The notes under the pieces were generated by a model, which did not search any database, was not told the origin of the DNA, and saw nothing but the letters and a program-made list of their open reading frames with translations. Positions 1 to 9,763 of a stretch of DNA of 64,000 nt are shown piece after piece. The position numbers and the translations under genes were made by a program. The first letter of the stretch is position 1, and every line of letters starts with the position of its first letter. The stretch is from NCBI RefSeq assembly GCF_019219065.1, contig NZ_JAHUWK010000002.1, positions 1 to 64,000 of the forward strand, read 5' to 3'. The DNA is from Duganella sp. sic0402. GTDB lineage: Bacteria > Pseudomonadota > Gammaproteobacteria > Burkholderiales > Burkholderiaceae_D.

Positions 1-2
1 CC

Positions 3-769
<767 letters not shown>

Positions 770-790
770 TCCAAACCATCGCCATTTAGC

Positions 791-1462
791 ATGCCAAAAG
801 CGCCCCTGTTTAGCATCGCGAAACCATCACCGTTTAAGCGGGTTGGGGCGCTCGGTATAGCTTTCTTTATTCATTGTTCAATAATGCTGTTATTTCTGTC
901 CCCTGGTCAGCGGTCAGTTAAGGTGCCGAAGAAGCCTGGCCCCTTCCTCGTGCTACTTACAACTCAACCCAAGCCGGAGGAGCACACGTTTCGCAGCGCC
1001 CCTGCTTCCACTGTCCGGCGATCGCATCCAATCGTAGCGCCTTTAAACGTCATCGCGGGGAAGGCGCCCGCCCCGACGGCACCGCCGGAGATTGCGGCGC
1101 CTGACACGTCGGCCATCGATCCGCTTCCCAGCGCATATGACATCATGAAAAACGCAAGACGCGATCTGCATCAGATCGACAAGGAGATACTGGGCAGCGT
1201 TAAAGCAGTACGCGGCGAACGTGCGGATAGCCCGCGCATGCGACTGGGCCGGGGAATAGCAAACGCATTTGTTGGCGATACATCCGAGATAACTCACCAC
1301 TACACCGCGCCGGATGGCGTTATCTACACCCGGATAACAAAGGGCCCACGTCAAAAATGCTATATGAGCGGAGCGGCCGGCTATGCGGCCGCGACGCGTA
1401 GTGGCGGTGGCAGCTGGCGGCCAGTCAATTGTCCACCCGACGATAGCGGCTGGGTCAGGTAG
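791..1462 (+). CDS. Hypothetical single-pass membrane protein, TonB-like N-terminus
   Basis: This is a 223-residue protein with a basic N-terminus and one membrane segment at about residues 18-37 (ending FFIHCSIMLLFLS). A Pro/Ala-rich periplasmic linker follows (about 60-115), then a C-terminal domain with two cysteines (QKCYMSG and PVNCPPDD) that could form a disulfide. The layout resembles short TonB/energy-transducer-like proteins common in Oxalobacteraceae, but the canonical TonB C-terminal domain is not evident. The function is unknown. It stands alone, 21 bases after the preceding hypothetical gene and before a tRNA operon on the other strand. Confidence 0.65.
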   Translation: MPKAPLFSIAKPSPFKRVGALGIAFFIHCSIMLLFLSPGQRSVKVPKKPGPFLVLLTTQPKPEEHTFRSAPASTVRRSHPIVAPLNVIAGKAPAPTAPPEIAAPDTSAIDPLPSAYDIMKNARRDLHQIDKEILGSVKAVRGERADSPRMRLGRGIANAFVGDTSEITHHYTAPDGVIYTRITKGPRQKCYMSGAAGYAAATRSGGGSWRPVNCPPDDSGWVR

Positions 1463-1507
1463 CGGATGGATTACAAGGACGGCGAAGTGCCGACGATACG
1501 AGGCCCC

Positions 1508-1539
1508 AAAAGCAAAAAGGGCAGCCCACCGGGCTGCCC
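1508..1539 (-). terminator. Rho-independent terminator of the tRNA operon
   Basis: On the minus strand a perfect 9-bp stem (GGGCAGCCC / GGGCTGCCC with a 3-base loop) is followed by TTTTTGCTTTT. It lies 10 bases after the last tRNA-Gly, so it closes the tRNA transcript. Confidence 0.85.
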
Positions 1540-1549
1540 ATCTTCATAC

Positions 1550-1625
1550 TGGAGCGGGAGAAGAGTCTCGAACTCTCGACCTCAACCTTGGCAAGGTTGC
1601 GCTCTACCAACTGAGCTACTCCCGC
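1550..1625 (-). tRNA. tRNA-Gly (GCC), copy 1, last in operon
   Basis: A 76-nt cloverleaf with acceptor stem GCGGGAG/CTCCCGC, D-arm GCTCAGTTGGTAGAGC, anticodon GCC and T-loop GTTCGAGAC. The 3' CCA is encoded. It reads GGC/GGU codons. Its sequence is identical to the three other copies at 1766, 1887 and 2032. Confidence 0.97.
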
Positions 1626-1636
1626 TTAGGAGCTTT

Positions 1637-1710
1637 TGGAGGCGAGGATCGGAGTCGAACCGACCTAGACGGCTTTGCAGGCCGCTGCATAACCGCTTTG
1701 CTACCTCGCC
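1637..1710 (-). tRNA. tRNA-Cys (GCA)
   Basis: A 74-nt cloverleaf with acceptor stem GGCGAGG/CCTCGCC, anticodon GCA in the loop CTGCAAA, T-loop GTTCGACTC and encoded CCA. It sits between glycine tRNA copies in the same minus-strand transcript. Confidence 0.95.
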
Positions 1711-1765
1711 AGAGGAAACATTTACTACAAGATGACAGCTGGTTACTGGCTGCCATCCGAAATCC

Positions 1766-1841
1766 TGGAGCGGGAGAAGAGTCTCGAACTCTCGACCTCA
1801 ACCTTGGCAAGGTTGCGCTCTACCAACTGAGCTACTCCCGC
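1766..1841 (-). tRNA. tRNA-Gly (GCC), copy 2
   Basis: 76 nt, identical to the other three copies, with anticodon GCC and encoded CCA. It lies within the same minus-strand tRNA operon. Confidence 0.97.
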
Positions 1842-1886
1842 ATGGAGTGTTACTGCTTACTGCGCCTATCTCGTTTCCGAAGAAAC

Positions 1887-1962
1887 TGGAGCGGGAGAAG
1901 AGTCTCGAACTCTCGACCTCAACCTTGGCAAGGTTGCGCTCTACCAACTGAGCTACTCCCGC
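1887..1962 (-). tRNA. tRNA-Gly (GCC), copy 3
   Basis: 76 nt, identical to the other three copies, with anticodon GCC and encoded CCA. It lies 45 bases from copy 2. Confidence 0.97.
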
Positions 1963-2031
1963 TTGGAGTCCAACATCATAGCAGCAAGCTGCTGTTTCTG
2001 CTAGTACTAGTTGTTTTTGATTACGCCATTT

Positions 2032-2107
2032 TGGAGCGGGAGAAGAGTCTCGAACTCTCGACCTCAACCTTGGCAAGGTTGCGCTCTACCAACTGAGCTA
2101 CTCCCGC
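2032..2107 (-). tRNA. tRNA-Gly (GCC), copy 4, first in operon
   Basis: 76 nt, identical to the other copies, with anticodon GCC and encoded CCA. It is the promoter-proximal tRNA, starting 31 bases downstream of the -10 box described separately. Confidence 0.97.
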
Positions 2108-2138
2108 TTTGCTTCGTCGTCATCAACAACAGGCCAGC

Positions 2139-2166
2139 ATTATAGAGGTTCTACGCTGGCTGTCAA
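2139..2166 (-). promoter_or_regulatory. Strong sigma-70 promoter of the tRNA-Gly/Cys operon
   Basis: On the minus strand a perfect TTGACA is followed after 16 bases by a perfect TATAAT. It lies between the pgsA stop and the first tRNA, so the tRNA genes have their own promoter besides any read-through from pgsA. Confidence 0.85.
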
Positions 2167-2193
2167 TGCCGAATGAAAATATTGTTTATACGG

Positions 2194-2775
2194 TTAGAGT
2201 TGGCCCGACTTTTCCTTGATCAGCGGCCACGCCAGACGCAGGTAGTAGAACATCGACCACACGGTCAGCACCGCAGCCACTTCCAGCAAGCGCGCGCCCC
2301 AGAACTGGGTGTCGATGGCGCCCCACAGCACGTCATGGAACAGCAAGGCCGGGATCGCCATCATCTGCGCGGTGGTTTTGATCTTGCCCAGCGAGCTGAC
2401 CGCCACCGATTTCGACGCGCCGATCTGCGCCATCCATTCGCGCAGCGCCGAAATGGCGATCTCGCGGCCGATGATGATGAAGGACATCACGGCATTGGCG
2501 CGGTCCAGCTGCACCAGCACCAGCAAGGCGCCGGCCACCATCAGCTTGTCCGCCACCGGATCGAGAAAGGCGCCGAAGGCCGAGGTCTGGTTCCAGCGGC
2601 GGGCCAGGAAACCGTCAAACCAATCGGTGACGGCGGCGATGATGAACACCAGGGTAGCTGCCAGGTTCTGATCCGCCACCGGCAGCACGGTAGTGGGAAG
2701 GTAATAGACGCCCACTACCAGCGGGATCAGCGCAACGCGCAACCAGGTCAACAGGATCGGGATATTGAAGGGCAT
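2194..2775 (-). CDS. pgsA: CDP-diacylglycerol--glycerol-3-phosphate 3-phosphatidyltransferase
   Basis: This integral inner-membrane enzyme makes phosphatidylglycerol-phosphate, the first committed step to phosphatidylglycerol and cardiolipin. The 193-residue length is normal. The CDP-alcohol phosphotransferase signature D-x2-DG-x2-AR-x8-G-x3-D-x3-D is complete: D51, D54-G55, A58-R59, G68, D72 and D76. About four to five hydrophobic segments are visible, the first at residues 3-25. It is the last protein gene of the lepA-to-pgsA block, 87 bases after uvrC, and precedes the tRNA operon, the usual arrangement in Burkholderiales. Confidence 0.95.
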   Translation of the reverse strand: MPFNIPILLTWLRVALIPLVVGVYYLPTTVLPVADQNLAATLVFIIAAVTDWFDGFLARRWNQTSAFGAFLDPVADKLMVAGALLVLVQLDRANAVMSFIIIGREIAISALREWMAQIGASKSVAVSSLGKIKTTAQMMAIPALLFHDVLWGAIDTQFWGARLLEVAAVLTVWSMFYYLRLAWPLIKEKSGQL

Positions 2776-2862
2776 AGCAAGTTAGTAAGGGCCAGTCTTG
2801 AAATTTTATAATGCGCCGCTAGTCTACCTTGACGCCGCGCATTAAACCAGCACAGTTGGCGC

Positions 2863-4716
2863 TCAATGCAACTGCTTGTAGATTTCCTCGGCCAAGGCGC
2901 TGGAGATGCCCTCTACGGTCTTCAGATCCTCGACACTGGCGTTGACCACGCCGCGCAGGCCGCCGAAGCGGGCCAGCAGGCGCTGGCGGCGCTTGGCACC
3001 TATGCCTTCAATCTCTTCCAGGCGCGAGGTCTGGCGCGTTTTGGCGCGCTTGGCGCGCATGCCGGTGATGGCGAAGCGGTGCGCCTCGTCGCGGATCTGC
3101 GCCACCAGCATCAGCGCCGCCGATTCCTTGCCCAATTCCTGCGACGGCCGGCCATCGACAAACATCAGGGTTTCCAGGCCAACGCGGCGCCCTTCTCCTT
3201 TGGCCACGCCAACGATCAGGCTGATGTCCAGCCCCAGTTCGGCAAACACCTGGCGCGCCATTTCGATCTGGCCCTTGCCGCCGTCGATCAGCACCACGTC
3301 CGGCATCACGCCGTCGCCATTGGCCACCTTCTCGTAGCGGCGGTACAGCACCTGGCGCATGGCGGCGTAATCGTCGCCCGGCGTGATGTCGTTGATGTTG
3401 TAGCGGCGGTATTCGCCATTCTGCATCTGGTGGTGATGGAACACCACGCACGAGGCCTGCGTCGCCTCGCCTTGCGTGTGCGAGATGTCAAAGCATTCGA
3501 CACGCAGCGTGTCGATGTCCTCCGGCTCCAGCTGCAAGGCGTCGACCAGCGCGCGCGTGCGCGATTGCTGCGAGCCCTGCTCCGACAGCAGCCGCGCCAG
3601 CGAGATCTCTGCGCCCTTCTGTGCCAGTTCCAGCCATTTGCGGCGCTGGTCCTGCGGCTGGAAGATCAGGTTGATGCGGTGGCCGCACTGCTCCTGCAAA
3701 GCCTGGATCAGCGCCGGATGATCGAATTCGATATTCAGGATCAGCGTGCCGGGAATGAATTTATCGGCATAGTGCTGCGCCAGGAAGGCCGACAGCACTT
3801 CGACTTCAATCGCGTCCTCGGCAATCGCTTCGGCGTCGCTGACGTGGGTCGGGAAGTAGGCCCGGTCGCCCAGGTGGCGGCCGCCGCGCACCATGGCCAG
3901 GTTGACGCAGGCGCGCCCGCCCTGCACCAGCACGGCGATGATGTCGACGTCGGCGTCGCCGGTGGTTTCCATGCTTTGCTGGTGCAGCACGCGCGACAGC
4001 GACTGGATCTGGTTGCGCACCGATGCGGCCTGCTCGAACTTTAGCTCGGCAGCGTAGGCGTGCATTTTCTTTTCCAGGTCTTCCAGCACTTCGGACTGGC
4101 GGCCGCGCAGGAAGCGCGCAGCATTGTCCACGTCCAGCTTGTAGTCTTCCTTGCTGATCAGGTCCACGCACGGCGCCGAGCAGCGGCCGATCTGGTGCAG
4201 CAGGCAGGGACGCGTGCGGTTGGCGTAGACGCTTTCCTCGCAGGTGCGGATCTGGAATACCTTCTGCAAAATCTGCATCGATTCCTTGACCGCCCACGAA
4301 CTTGGGAAAGGCCCAAAGTACTGGTTCTTCTTGTCCACCGCGCCGCGGTAGTAGACCATGCGCGGCGCATCGCCGCCGGTGATCTTCAGGTAGGGATAGG
4401 ACTTATCGTCGCGGAACAGGATGTTGAAGCGCGGGCTCAGCGCCTTGATCAGGTTGTTCTCAAGGATCAGCGCTTCCGCCTCGCTATGCGTGACGGTGGT
4501 TTCCAGCCGCGCGATGCGCTCGACCATCATGGCGATGCGCGGGCTGCTCAGGTTTTTCTGGAAGTAGCTCGACACGCGCTTCTTCAGATCGCGCGCCTTG
4601 CCGACGTAGAGGACTTTGTCCTCGGCGTCGAAATAGCGGTACACGCCCGGCAGATTGGGCAGTTTCGCGACAGTGGCTAATACTTGTTCGCGCGGATCGC
4701 TTACTTCTTCAGTCAC
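2863..4716 (-). CDS. uvrC: UvrABC excision nuclease subunit C
   Basis: This subunit makes the 3' and 5' incisions in nucleotide excision repair together with UvrA and UvrB. The 617 residues show, in order, a GIY-YIG nuclease domain (GVY at 24-26, YVG at 37-39), a UVR helix pair that binds UvrB (about 205-240), the RNase-H-like endonuclease half (FDISHTQGE carries a catalytic Asp), and tandem helix-hairpin-helix motifs at the end ([26 protein letters not shown]). I chose the GTG at 4716: it overlaps the acpS stop as GTGA, has AGGA upstream, and gives the usual length. A longer frame to 4827 would add a low-complexity arginine-rich stretch unlike UvrC and run inside acpS. Confidence 0.95.
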   Translation of the reverse strand: MTEEVSDPREQVLATVAKLPNLPGVYRYFDAEDKVLYVGKARDLKKRVSSYFQKNLSSPRIAMMVERIARLETTVTHSEAEALILENNLIKALSPRFNILFRDDKSYPYLKITGGDAPRMVYYRGAVDKKNQYFGPFPSSWAVKESMQILQKVFQIRTCEESVYANRTRPCLLHQIGRCSAPCVDLISKEDYKLDVDNAARFLRGRQSEVLEDLEKKMHAYAAELKFEQAASVRNQIQSLSRVLHQQSMETTGDADVDIIAVLVQGGRACVNLAMVRGGRHLGDRAYFPTHVSDAEAIAEDAIEVEVLSAFLAQHYADKFIPGTLILNIEFDHPALIQALQEQCGHRINLIFQPQDQRRKWLELAQKGAEISLARLLSEQGSQQSRTRALVDALQLEPEDIDTLRVECFDISHTQGEATQASCVVFHHHQMQNGEYRRYNINDITPGDDYAAMRQVLYRRYEKVANGDGVMPDVVLIDGGKGQIEMARQVFAELGLDISLIVGVAKGEGRRVGLETLMFVDGRPSQELGKESAALMLVAQIRDEAHRFAITGMRAKRAKTRQTSRLEEIEGIGAKRRQRLLARFGGLRGVVNASVEDLKTVEGISSALAEEIYKQLH

Positions 4717-5108
4717 TTTTCCTGCTCCACAATGACGAAGGCGACCGCGTAGTCTTCTTCGTCGCTGACGGTCACCTGGGCCGACAGCTGATGCTTTTCC
4801 ATGAATTCTTTCAGCACGCCGCTGCACACGATCATCGGCTTGCCGCTGGGATGATTCAGCATCTGCGCGGCGGGCCAGGTCATCGGCATGCGGATGCCCA
4901 GGCCGATGGCCTTGGCGAAGGCTTCCTTGGCGGCGAAGCGCGTCGCCACAAAGCGGATGCCGCGCACCGGATGCTTGGCCTTGCGCGCCAAATACTTCTC
5001 AAACTCCTGCGGTCCGAGAATCTTCTTCGCAAAGCGGTCGCCATGCCGCGCCAGCGCCGCTTCGATGCGCGGAATCTTGCAGATGTCGGTGCCGATCCCG
5101 TAAATCAT
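4713..5108 (-). CDS. acpS: Holo-[acyl-carrier-protein] synthase
   Basis: It transfers 4'-phosphopantetheine from CoA to the serine of ACP; the ACP itself is encoded at 16526-16765 in this window. The 131 residues show the AcpS hallmarks: [13 protein letters not shown] at the N-terminus with the metal-binding Asp, and [13 protein letters not shown] with the catalytic Glu/Lys. The start overlaps the pdxJ stop (ATGA) and the stop overlaps the uvrC start (GTGA), so translation of the three genes is probably coupled. Confidence 0.95.
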   Translation of the reverse strand: MIYGIGTDICKIPRIEAALARHGDRFAKKILGPQEFEKYLARKAKHPVRGIRFVATRFAAKEAFAKAIGLGIRMPMTWPAAQMLNHPSGKPMIVCSGVLKEFMEKHQLSAQVTVSDEEDYAVAFVIVEQEK

Positions 5109-5866
5109 TTTTTTGCGCCCAGGCGAGTGGAAACCATGATGGCCTTCATTTCACGCACGGCGTTTTCCCAGCCAACAAACACCGAATGCGCGACGATGGC
5201 GTGGCCGATGTTCAGCTCGGCGATTTCCGGAATCGCGGCAATCGCCTGCACATTGGTGTAGTGCAGGCCGTGGCCGGCGTTGACCTTCAGGCCTTTGCCG
5301 ACGCCATACAGTACGCCGCGTTTAATCCGTTCCAGCTCAGCGGCCTGTTCGGCGCCTTCGGTGTCGGCATAACGGCCGGTGTGCAGTTCAATCACAGGTG
5401 CGCCGATCGCGGCGGTGGCGTCCATCTGCGCTTCTTCAGCGTCGATGAACAGCGAGACGCGGATGCCTTCGGCCTGCAACTGCTTCACCGCACGCTCGAC
5501 GGCATGGTAGTTGCCGGCGACATCGAGGCCGCCCTCGGTGGTGACTTCGGTACGCTTCTCCGGCACCAGGCAAACGTCGGCCGGTTTGATCTGGCAGGCA
5601 AAGTCGATCATCTCCTGGGTGACGGCGGCTTCCAGGTTCATGCGCGTGATCAGCTGCGGCGCCAGCGCGATCACGTCGGCGTCCTTGATGTGGCGGCGGT
5701 CTTCGCGCAGGTGCAGTGTGATGCAGTCGGCGCCGGCCTGCTCGGCCAGCAGCGCGGCGCGGATCGGGTCCGGATACTTGGTGCCGCGCGCATTGCGCAA
5801 GGTAGCGACGTGATCGATGTTCACGCCCAGATCGATGATGGTGCCGGATGGTTGCAGGAAACTCAT
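5105..5866 (-). CDS. pdxJ: Pyridoxine 5'-phosphate synthase
   Basis: It condenses 1-deoxyxylulose 5-phosphate with 3-amino-2-oxopropyl phosphate to give pyridoxine 5'-phosphate, in the DXP-dependent vitamin B6 pathway. It is a 253-residue TIM barrel with family motifs [16 protein letters not shown] near the N-terminus, [10 protein letters not shown], and GHGLHYTNV near the phosphate site. I chose the ATG at 5866, preceded by AAGAGA, because it gives the normal length and starts [16 protein letters not shown]. An upstream start at 5896 would overlap recO by 20 bases. Confidence 0.95.
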   Translation of the reverse strand: MSFLQPSGTIIDLGVNIDHVATLRNARGTKYPDPIRAALLAEQAGADCITLHLREDRRHIKDADVIALAPQLITRMNLEAAVTQEMIDFACQIKPADVCLVPEKRTEVTTEGGLDVAGNYHAVERAVKQLQAEGIRVSLFIDAEEAQMDATAAIGAPVIELHTGRYADTEGAEQAAELERIKRGVLYGVGKGLKVNAGHGLHYTNVQAIAAIPEIAELNIGHAIVAHSVFVGWENAVREMKAIMVSTRLGAKK

Positions 5867-5876
5867 TGTTTTTCTC

Positions 5877-6722
5877 TTATAGCTGGGACAGATCAATCAG
5901 GATCTGCCGGGTATTCAACGGCGCGCCATTCAGATGATGCGCCACCAGGAAGCGCATCAGTTGCTTGCTTTGGGCTTGCGTGGCGACGTCTTCGTAATTT
6001 TCACATTCCATGTCGAGCAGGGTCTTGCCGGCGACGCGCGGCCAGGCGTCGGAAGCGCGCTCGGGACGCGGTCCACGCTCGGGATCGACCACATACAACA
6101 CGTCGGAGCGCACCGCGCTGCGCGTTTCGATGCAGCGGGTCAGATCAGCCGCAACACCTGTCTCTTTAAGTAAGGCCCGTTCGAACTTTCTCAAGACGAT
6201 GGGCGCCGGTTCGTTGTGCGCCAGCTGGTTCAGCGTCGACACGTAGTGATCGAACAAGGCCGGGTGCGCATCGTCGCGCGCCAGCAGCTTGACCAGCAAT
6301 TCGTTCAGGTAGAAACCGCACAGCAGCGCGGTTTTCTCCAGCGGCAGCATGCCGCCCACCCACTCGGCGTCGGTCAGCGTGCGCAGTTCGGATTTGCCGA
6401 CCCAGCTCGACGACAGCGGCTGGAAGGTTTGCAGCACGCCGCGCAATTGCGAGTGCGGCCGTTTGGCGCCCTTGGCGATCAAGGCCACGCGGCCGAAGTC
6501 ACGCGTGAACAGATCGATGATCAGGCTGGTTTCTTTGTAGGGATAGCTGTGCAGGACGAAGGCAGGCTGGCCGGCGACCTTGGTGCCGATGGTGCGCTCG
6601 CGCGGCGCTGCGCGCGGACGCTTGGCGGGCGCAGGCGGGGATGCCGGCGCCGCAAGCACGCCCGCCTCCATCGGCGCTGCGTGAGGCGGCGCGTCCAGGG
6701 TGGCGTCTGGCGTGTTGGACAT
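5877..6722 (-). CDS. recO: DNA repair protein RecO
   Basis: It works with RecR to load RecA on SSB-coated gaps and anneals single strands. The 281 residues begin with a roughly 45-residue Ala/Pro-rich extension not found in E. coli RecO. The OB-fold follows (about 48-125, starting [20 protein letters not shown]), then the helical C-terminal domain. The zinc-binding cysteine cluster of some RecO proteins is absent, as is usual in proteobacteria. It is 13 bases after era and 10 bases before pdxJ, so clearly in the same operon. A shorter start after the Ala/Pro tail cannot be excluded. Confidence 0.92.
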   Translation of the reverse strand: MSNTPDATLDAPPHAAPMEAGVLAAPASPPAPAKRPRAAPRERTIGTKVAGQPAFVLHSYPYKETSLIIDLFTRDFGRVALIAKGAKRPHSQLRGVLQTFQPLSSSWVGKSELRTLTDAEWVGGMLPLEKTALLCGFYLNELLVKLLARDDAHPALFDHYVSTLNQLAHNEPAPIVLRKFERALLKETGVAADLTRCIETRSAVRSDVLYVVDPERGPRPERASDAWPRVAGKTLLDMECENYEDVATQAQSKQLMRFLVAHHLNGAPLNTRQILIDLSQL

Positions 6723-6735
6723 GCTGGTGGTGGAT

Positions 6736-7641
6736 TTACTCGTAGCCGTAAGCGCGCAGGCCTGCTTCGTTGTCAGCCCAGCCGGATTTCACTTTGACCC
6801 AGATCTCCAGGTACACCGGTCCGCCGAACAGTTTTTCCATGTCGAGACGCGCTTGCGTCGAGACTTCCTTCAGGCGCGCGCCCTTGTTACCGATGATCAT
6901 GGACTTGTGCGTATCGCGCTCCACCAGAATAGCGGCGAACACGCGGCGCAAGTCGCCTTCCTGCTCGAACTTTTCGATCAGCACCGTGCTGGTGTAAGGC
7001 AGCTCGTCGCCGACAAAGCGGAACAGCTTCTCGCGCACGATTTCCGAGGCCATGAATTTTTCGCTGCGGTCGGTGATATCGTCCGGGCCAAAGATCGCCT
7101 CGTTCTCCGGCAGCAAGCGCTTCAGTTCCTTTTCCAGGCCGTCCAGCTGGAAGCGCAGCTTGGCCGATACCGGCACGATGGCGGCGAAGTTGAACTTGGC
7201 CGCAACCTGCTGCGCAAACGGCATCAGCGCTGCCTTGTCTTTGACGCGGTCCGCCTTGTTGATCACCAGCACCACCGGCACTTCGGTCGGCAGCAGGTCC
7301 AGCACTTGCTGGTCGGCCGGACCAAACGTGCCCGCTTCGATCACGAACAGGATCAGGTCCGACGAAATCAGCGTGTTGGTGACGGTCTTGTTCAGCGTCT
7401 TGTTCAGCGCATTGGCGTGACGCGTCTGGAAACCCGGCGTGTCGACATAGATGAATTGCGCGTCGTCATAGGTCTGGATGCCGGTGATGCGGTGGCGCGT
7501 GGTCTGCGCCTTGCGCGAGGTGATGCTGACCTTGGCGCCAATCAGCGTATTCATCAGCGTGGACTTGCCCACGTTCGGGCGGCCCACAATAGCGATGTAG
7601 CCGCAGCGGTAGTTGTTGGCGGAGGTCGTTTCGGTGGTCAT
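6736..7641 (-). CDS. era: GTPase Era
   Basis: This essential GTPase binds the 3' end of 16S rRNA during 30S maturation. All G motifs are present: GRPNVGKS at 20-27, the switch region with TTRHR, DTPG at 67-70 and NKAD at 128-131. A C-terminal KH domain follows, with the RNA-binding [10 protein letters not shown] loop. The 301-residue length is normal. It follows rnc by 11 bases, the classical rnc-era-recO order. Confidence 0.97.
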   Translation of the reverse strand: MTTETTSANNYRCGYIAIVGRPNVGKSTLMNTLIGAKVSITSRKAQTTRHRITGIQTYDDAQFIYVDTPGFQTRHANALNKTLNKTVTNTLISSDLILFVIEAGTFGPADQQVLDLLPTEVPVVLVINKADRVKDKAALMPFAQQVAAKFNFAAIVPVSAKLRFQLDGLEKELKRLLPENEAIFGPDDITDRSEKFMASEIVREKLFRFVGDELPYTSTVLIEKFEQEGDLRRVFAAILVERDTHKSMIIGNKGARLKEVSTQARLDMEKLFGGPVYLEIWVKVKSGWADNEAGLRAYGYE

Positions 7642-7652
7642 GGTGTTCTCTT

Positions 7653-8441
7653 TTATTGTTTGGCTGCCTTGGCCGACGGCGTCGGCTGGTCCTGCACGGT
7701 AGCGATGCCGGCCAGCTTCAGCTGCGCGGCGCGCGGCTTGGACTTGCGGGCGGCCGACGGCGCTTTCTGCGCGGCCTGCTCGGCGGCGGCCAACGCCAGC
7801 TTGGCGGCCGCTTGTTCGCCGGCGCGGCGGCTACCGCCGCGGCCAAATACCTGGATACCCAGCTTGGGCACCAGGCATTCAATTTCAAACTCCTGGCTGT
7901 GCGCGGCGCCATGGGTGGCGATCACGTTATACAGCGGCAGCGAGATTTTTTTCGCCTGCAGGAATTCCTGCAGCAGCGTCTTGGCGTCCTTGCCCAGCGT
8001 TTGCGGGTCGACCGTATCCAGGATCGGAATATAGAACGAGCGGATGGCGGTGCGCGCCGGCTCAAAGCCGCCGTCAAGGAAGATTGCGCCCAGCAGCGCT
8101 TCCAGCGTGTCGGCCAGGATCGAAGGACGGCGGAAGCCGCCCGATTTCAGCTCGCCCTCGCCCAGCCGCAGGAACTGCGACAGCTCCAGCTTCTGCGCGA
8201 TTTCAAACAGCGACTGCTGCTTGACCAGGTTGGCGCGCAGGCGCGACAGGTCGCCCTCGTCGATGTCCAGATACCGGTCATACAGAATCGACGCCACCAC
8301 GCAGTTGAGGATGGAGTCGCCCAGGAATTCCAGTCGTTCGTTATGCACGCTGCTATGGCTACGGTGCGTCAAGGCTTGCTGCAAAAGGCCAGCATCCTGG
8401 AACGTATAACCTAGGCGAGTTTGCAATAACTGGAGATTCAT
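7653..8441 (-). CDS. rnc: Ribonuclease III
   Basis: It cleaves double-stranded RNA in rRNA precursors and some mRNAs. The signature [12 protein letters not shown] is at residues 34-45 and holds the metal-binding Glu and Asp. A second acidic cluster is in [15 protein letters not shown]. The double-stranded RNA-binding domain begins near residue 155 ([10 protein letters not shown]) and ends in an Ala/Lys-rich tail of about 40 residues, longer than E. coli RNase III (262 versus 226). The tail is low-complexity and may add RNA affinity. In operon between the DUF4845 gene and era. Confidence 0.96.
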   Translation of the reverse strand: MNLQLLQTRLGYTFQDAGLLQQALTHRSHSSVHNERLEFLGDSILNCVVASILYDRYLDIDEGDLSRLRANLVKQQSLFEIAQKLELSQFLRLGEGELKSGGFRRPSILADTLEALLGAIFLDGGFEPARTAIRSFYIPILDTVDPQTLGKDAKTLLQEFLQAKKISLPLYNVIATHGAAHSQEFEIECLVPKLGIQVFGRGGSRRAGEQAAAKLALAAAEQAAQKAPSAARKSKPRAAQLKLAGIATVQDQPTPSAKAAKQ

Positions 8442-8450
8442 TGTGGTTCT

Positions 8451-8819
8451 TTATTCTGTGGGTTTGACACCAGCCTTGGCGGTGGTGCCCTCGTATTCAA
8501 GCAGCAAGCTGGCCGGTCCGACCAGCGGGATTTTCTTTTCGTAGGCGAAGCTGACTTCCGTTTCGCCGTTTTGCTTTTCGATCAACAGGTCGCGGCCACT
8601 AATGGAACTGATATAGCCGGTGGTGGCGTTGGCGTCGAAGGATTTCTGGATCTCGGCCGCCGAGCTGCCGGCCGCCTTGGCCGTGACGATGGCATTCTTG
8701 ATCGCGCGGTACTCGGTGTACGTCGGCAGTATCTTCATGCCCAGCACCAGCACCAGGCCCAGCACGGCCAGGAGCAAAATCAAACCGACCAGCGAAATGC
8801 CTTCCTGCCGTGTTTTCAT
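8451..8819 (-). CDS. DUF4845 domain membrane protein
   Basis: A 122-residue protein with one N-terminal membrane segment (residues 8-27, GISLVGLILLLAVLGLVLVL), then a small periplasmic domain (LPTYTEYRAIKNAI, SGRDLLIEKQNG). The N-terminus resembles a type IV pilin leader, but no clear prepilin cleavage Gly-Phe-Thr is present. DUF4845 proteins sit between lepB and rnc throughout betaproteobacteria and many gammaproteobacteria. Their function is not established; the location suggests a link to signal peptidase or envelope biogenesis. Confidence 0.85.
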   Translation of the reverse strand: MKTRQEGISLVGLILLLAVLGLVLVLGMKILPTYTEYRAIKNAIVTAKAAGSSAAEIQKSFDANATTGYISSISGRDLLIEKQNGETEVSFAYEKKIPLVGPASLLLEYEGTTAKAGVKPTE

Positions 8820-8845
8820 CTTAGCCCCTTTTGTACCCGTCTGTT

Positions 8846-9763
8846 TTACTGGATGCCGCCAATACGGCGCAGGCTACCAAAGTTCATCCAGACAAAGAAT
8901 GCTTTTCCAACAATATTCTTATCCGGAACAAAGCCCCAGTAGCGGCTGTCCTGGCTATTGTCGCGGTTATCGCCCATCATGAAGTAGTTACCTGCCGGAA
9001 CCGTGCAGCTAAAGCCTTCATAGCGGTAGGTGCAGTTCTCGCTGCCGGGGAACATTTCCACGTTTTCGCGGCGATACGTCGGCGCCGACTCGTCATTCAG
9101 AATCCGGTGGCTGACGCCGCTCAGGTTTTCCTCGTATTGCTTGTTGTAAACAAGGCGCTCGTCATTCAGGTAATCGTCCAGCGCGGCGTACTTCACTTCC
9201 ACGCCGTTGACGGTTAAGCGCTTGTTTTCATACGTGATTTTATCACCCGGCACGCCAACCACGCGCTTGATGTAATCCTGGCTCATATCCTTGGGATATT
9301 TGAACACCATCACATCGCCGCGTTGCGGGTCGTTGATCTGCACGATTTTCTTGTTGATCACCGGCAGGCGGATGCCGTAGGTGAACTTGTTCACCAGGAT
9401 CAGGTCGCCAACCAGCAAAGTCGGCACCATCGACGACGATGGAATCTTGAACGGCTCATACAGGAAAGAGCGCAGGCCGAATACCAGCGCAATCACCGGG
9501 AAGAAGCTACCCGAATACTCGACCCAGGTCGGCTGGCGCAGGATGTCGGCTTCGATCTGCCCACGACGGCCCTGGTTATCCAGCTTGATGCCGTCGGCAG
9601 TTGCTTTGGCGTTGCGGGCGTCGTACTCGGCCAGCGCGCGGTTGGCGGCGGCGCGGCGCTGCTTGGCCAGGTAAAACACATCCAGGCACCAGATCACGCC
9701 GGTGATCACCATCAGCACAAACAAAATTAATGCAAAGTTACCTAAGATGACTTGCATGTTCAT
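8846..9763 (-). CDS. lepB: Signal peptidase I
   Basis: It removes signal peptides from Sec and Tat substrates at the periplasmic face. The 305 residues have two N-terminal membrane segments (about 7-28 and 86-101). The catalytic Ser is S111 in the box PSSSMVPTL and the general-base Lys is K166 in DYIKRVVG. The later box [17 protein letters not shown] is complete. The ATG at 9763 overlaps the lepA stop as ATGA; an ATG two codons further in is an alternative. Exported proteins elsewhere in this window, such as DegP and the alpha/beta hydrolase, would be its substrates. Confidence 0.96.
   Translation of the reverse strand: MNMQVILGNFALILFVLMVITGVIWCLDVFYLAKQRRAAANRALAEYDARNAKATADGIKLDNQGRRGQIEADILRQPTWVEYSGSFFPVIALVFGLRSFLYEPFKIPSSSMVPTLLVGDLILVNKFTYGIRLPVINKKIVQINDPQRGDVMVFKYPKDMSQDYIKRVVGVPGDKITYENKRLTVNGVEVKYAALDDYLNDERLVYNKQYEENLSGVSHRILNDESAPTYRRENVEMFPGSENCTYRYEGFSCTVPAGNYFMMGDNRDNSQDSRYWGFVPDKNIVGKAFFVWMNFGSLRRIGGIQ

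Noticed and set aside
1550..2107. Regular repeats that look like a CRISPR array at first sight
   Set aside because: The repeats are 76 nt, fold as cloverleaves with anticodon GCC and have unequal spacers; they are tRNA genes.
4717..4827. Longer start for uvrC at 4827
   Set aside because: It would add an Arg-rich stretch lying inside acpS. The GTG at 4716 has a ribosome site and gives the normal length.
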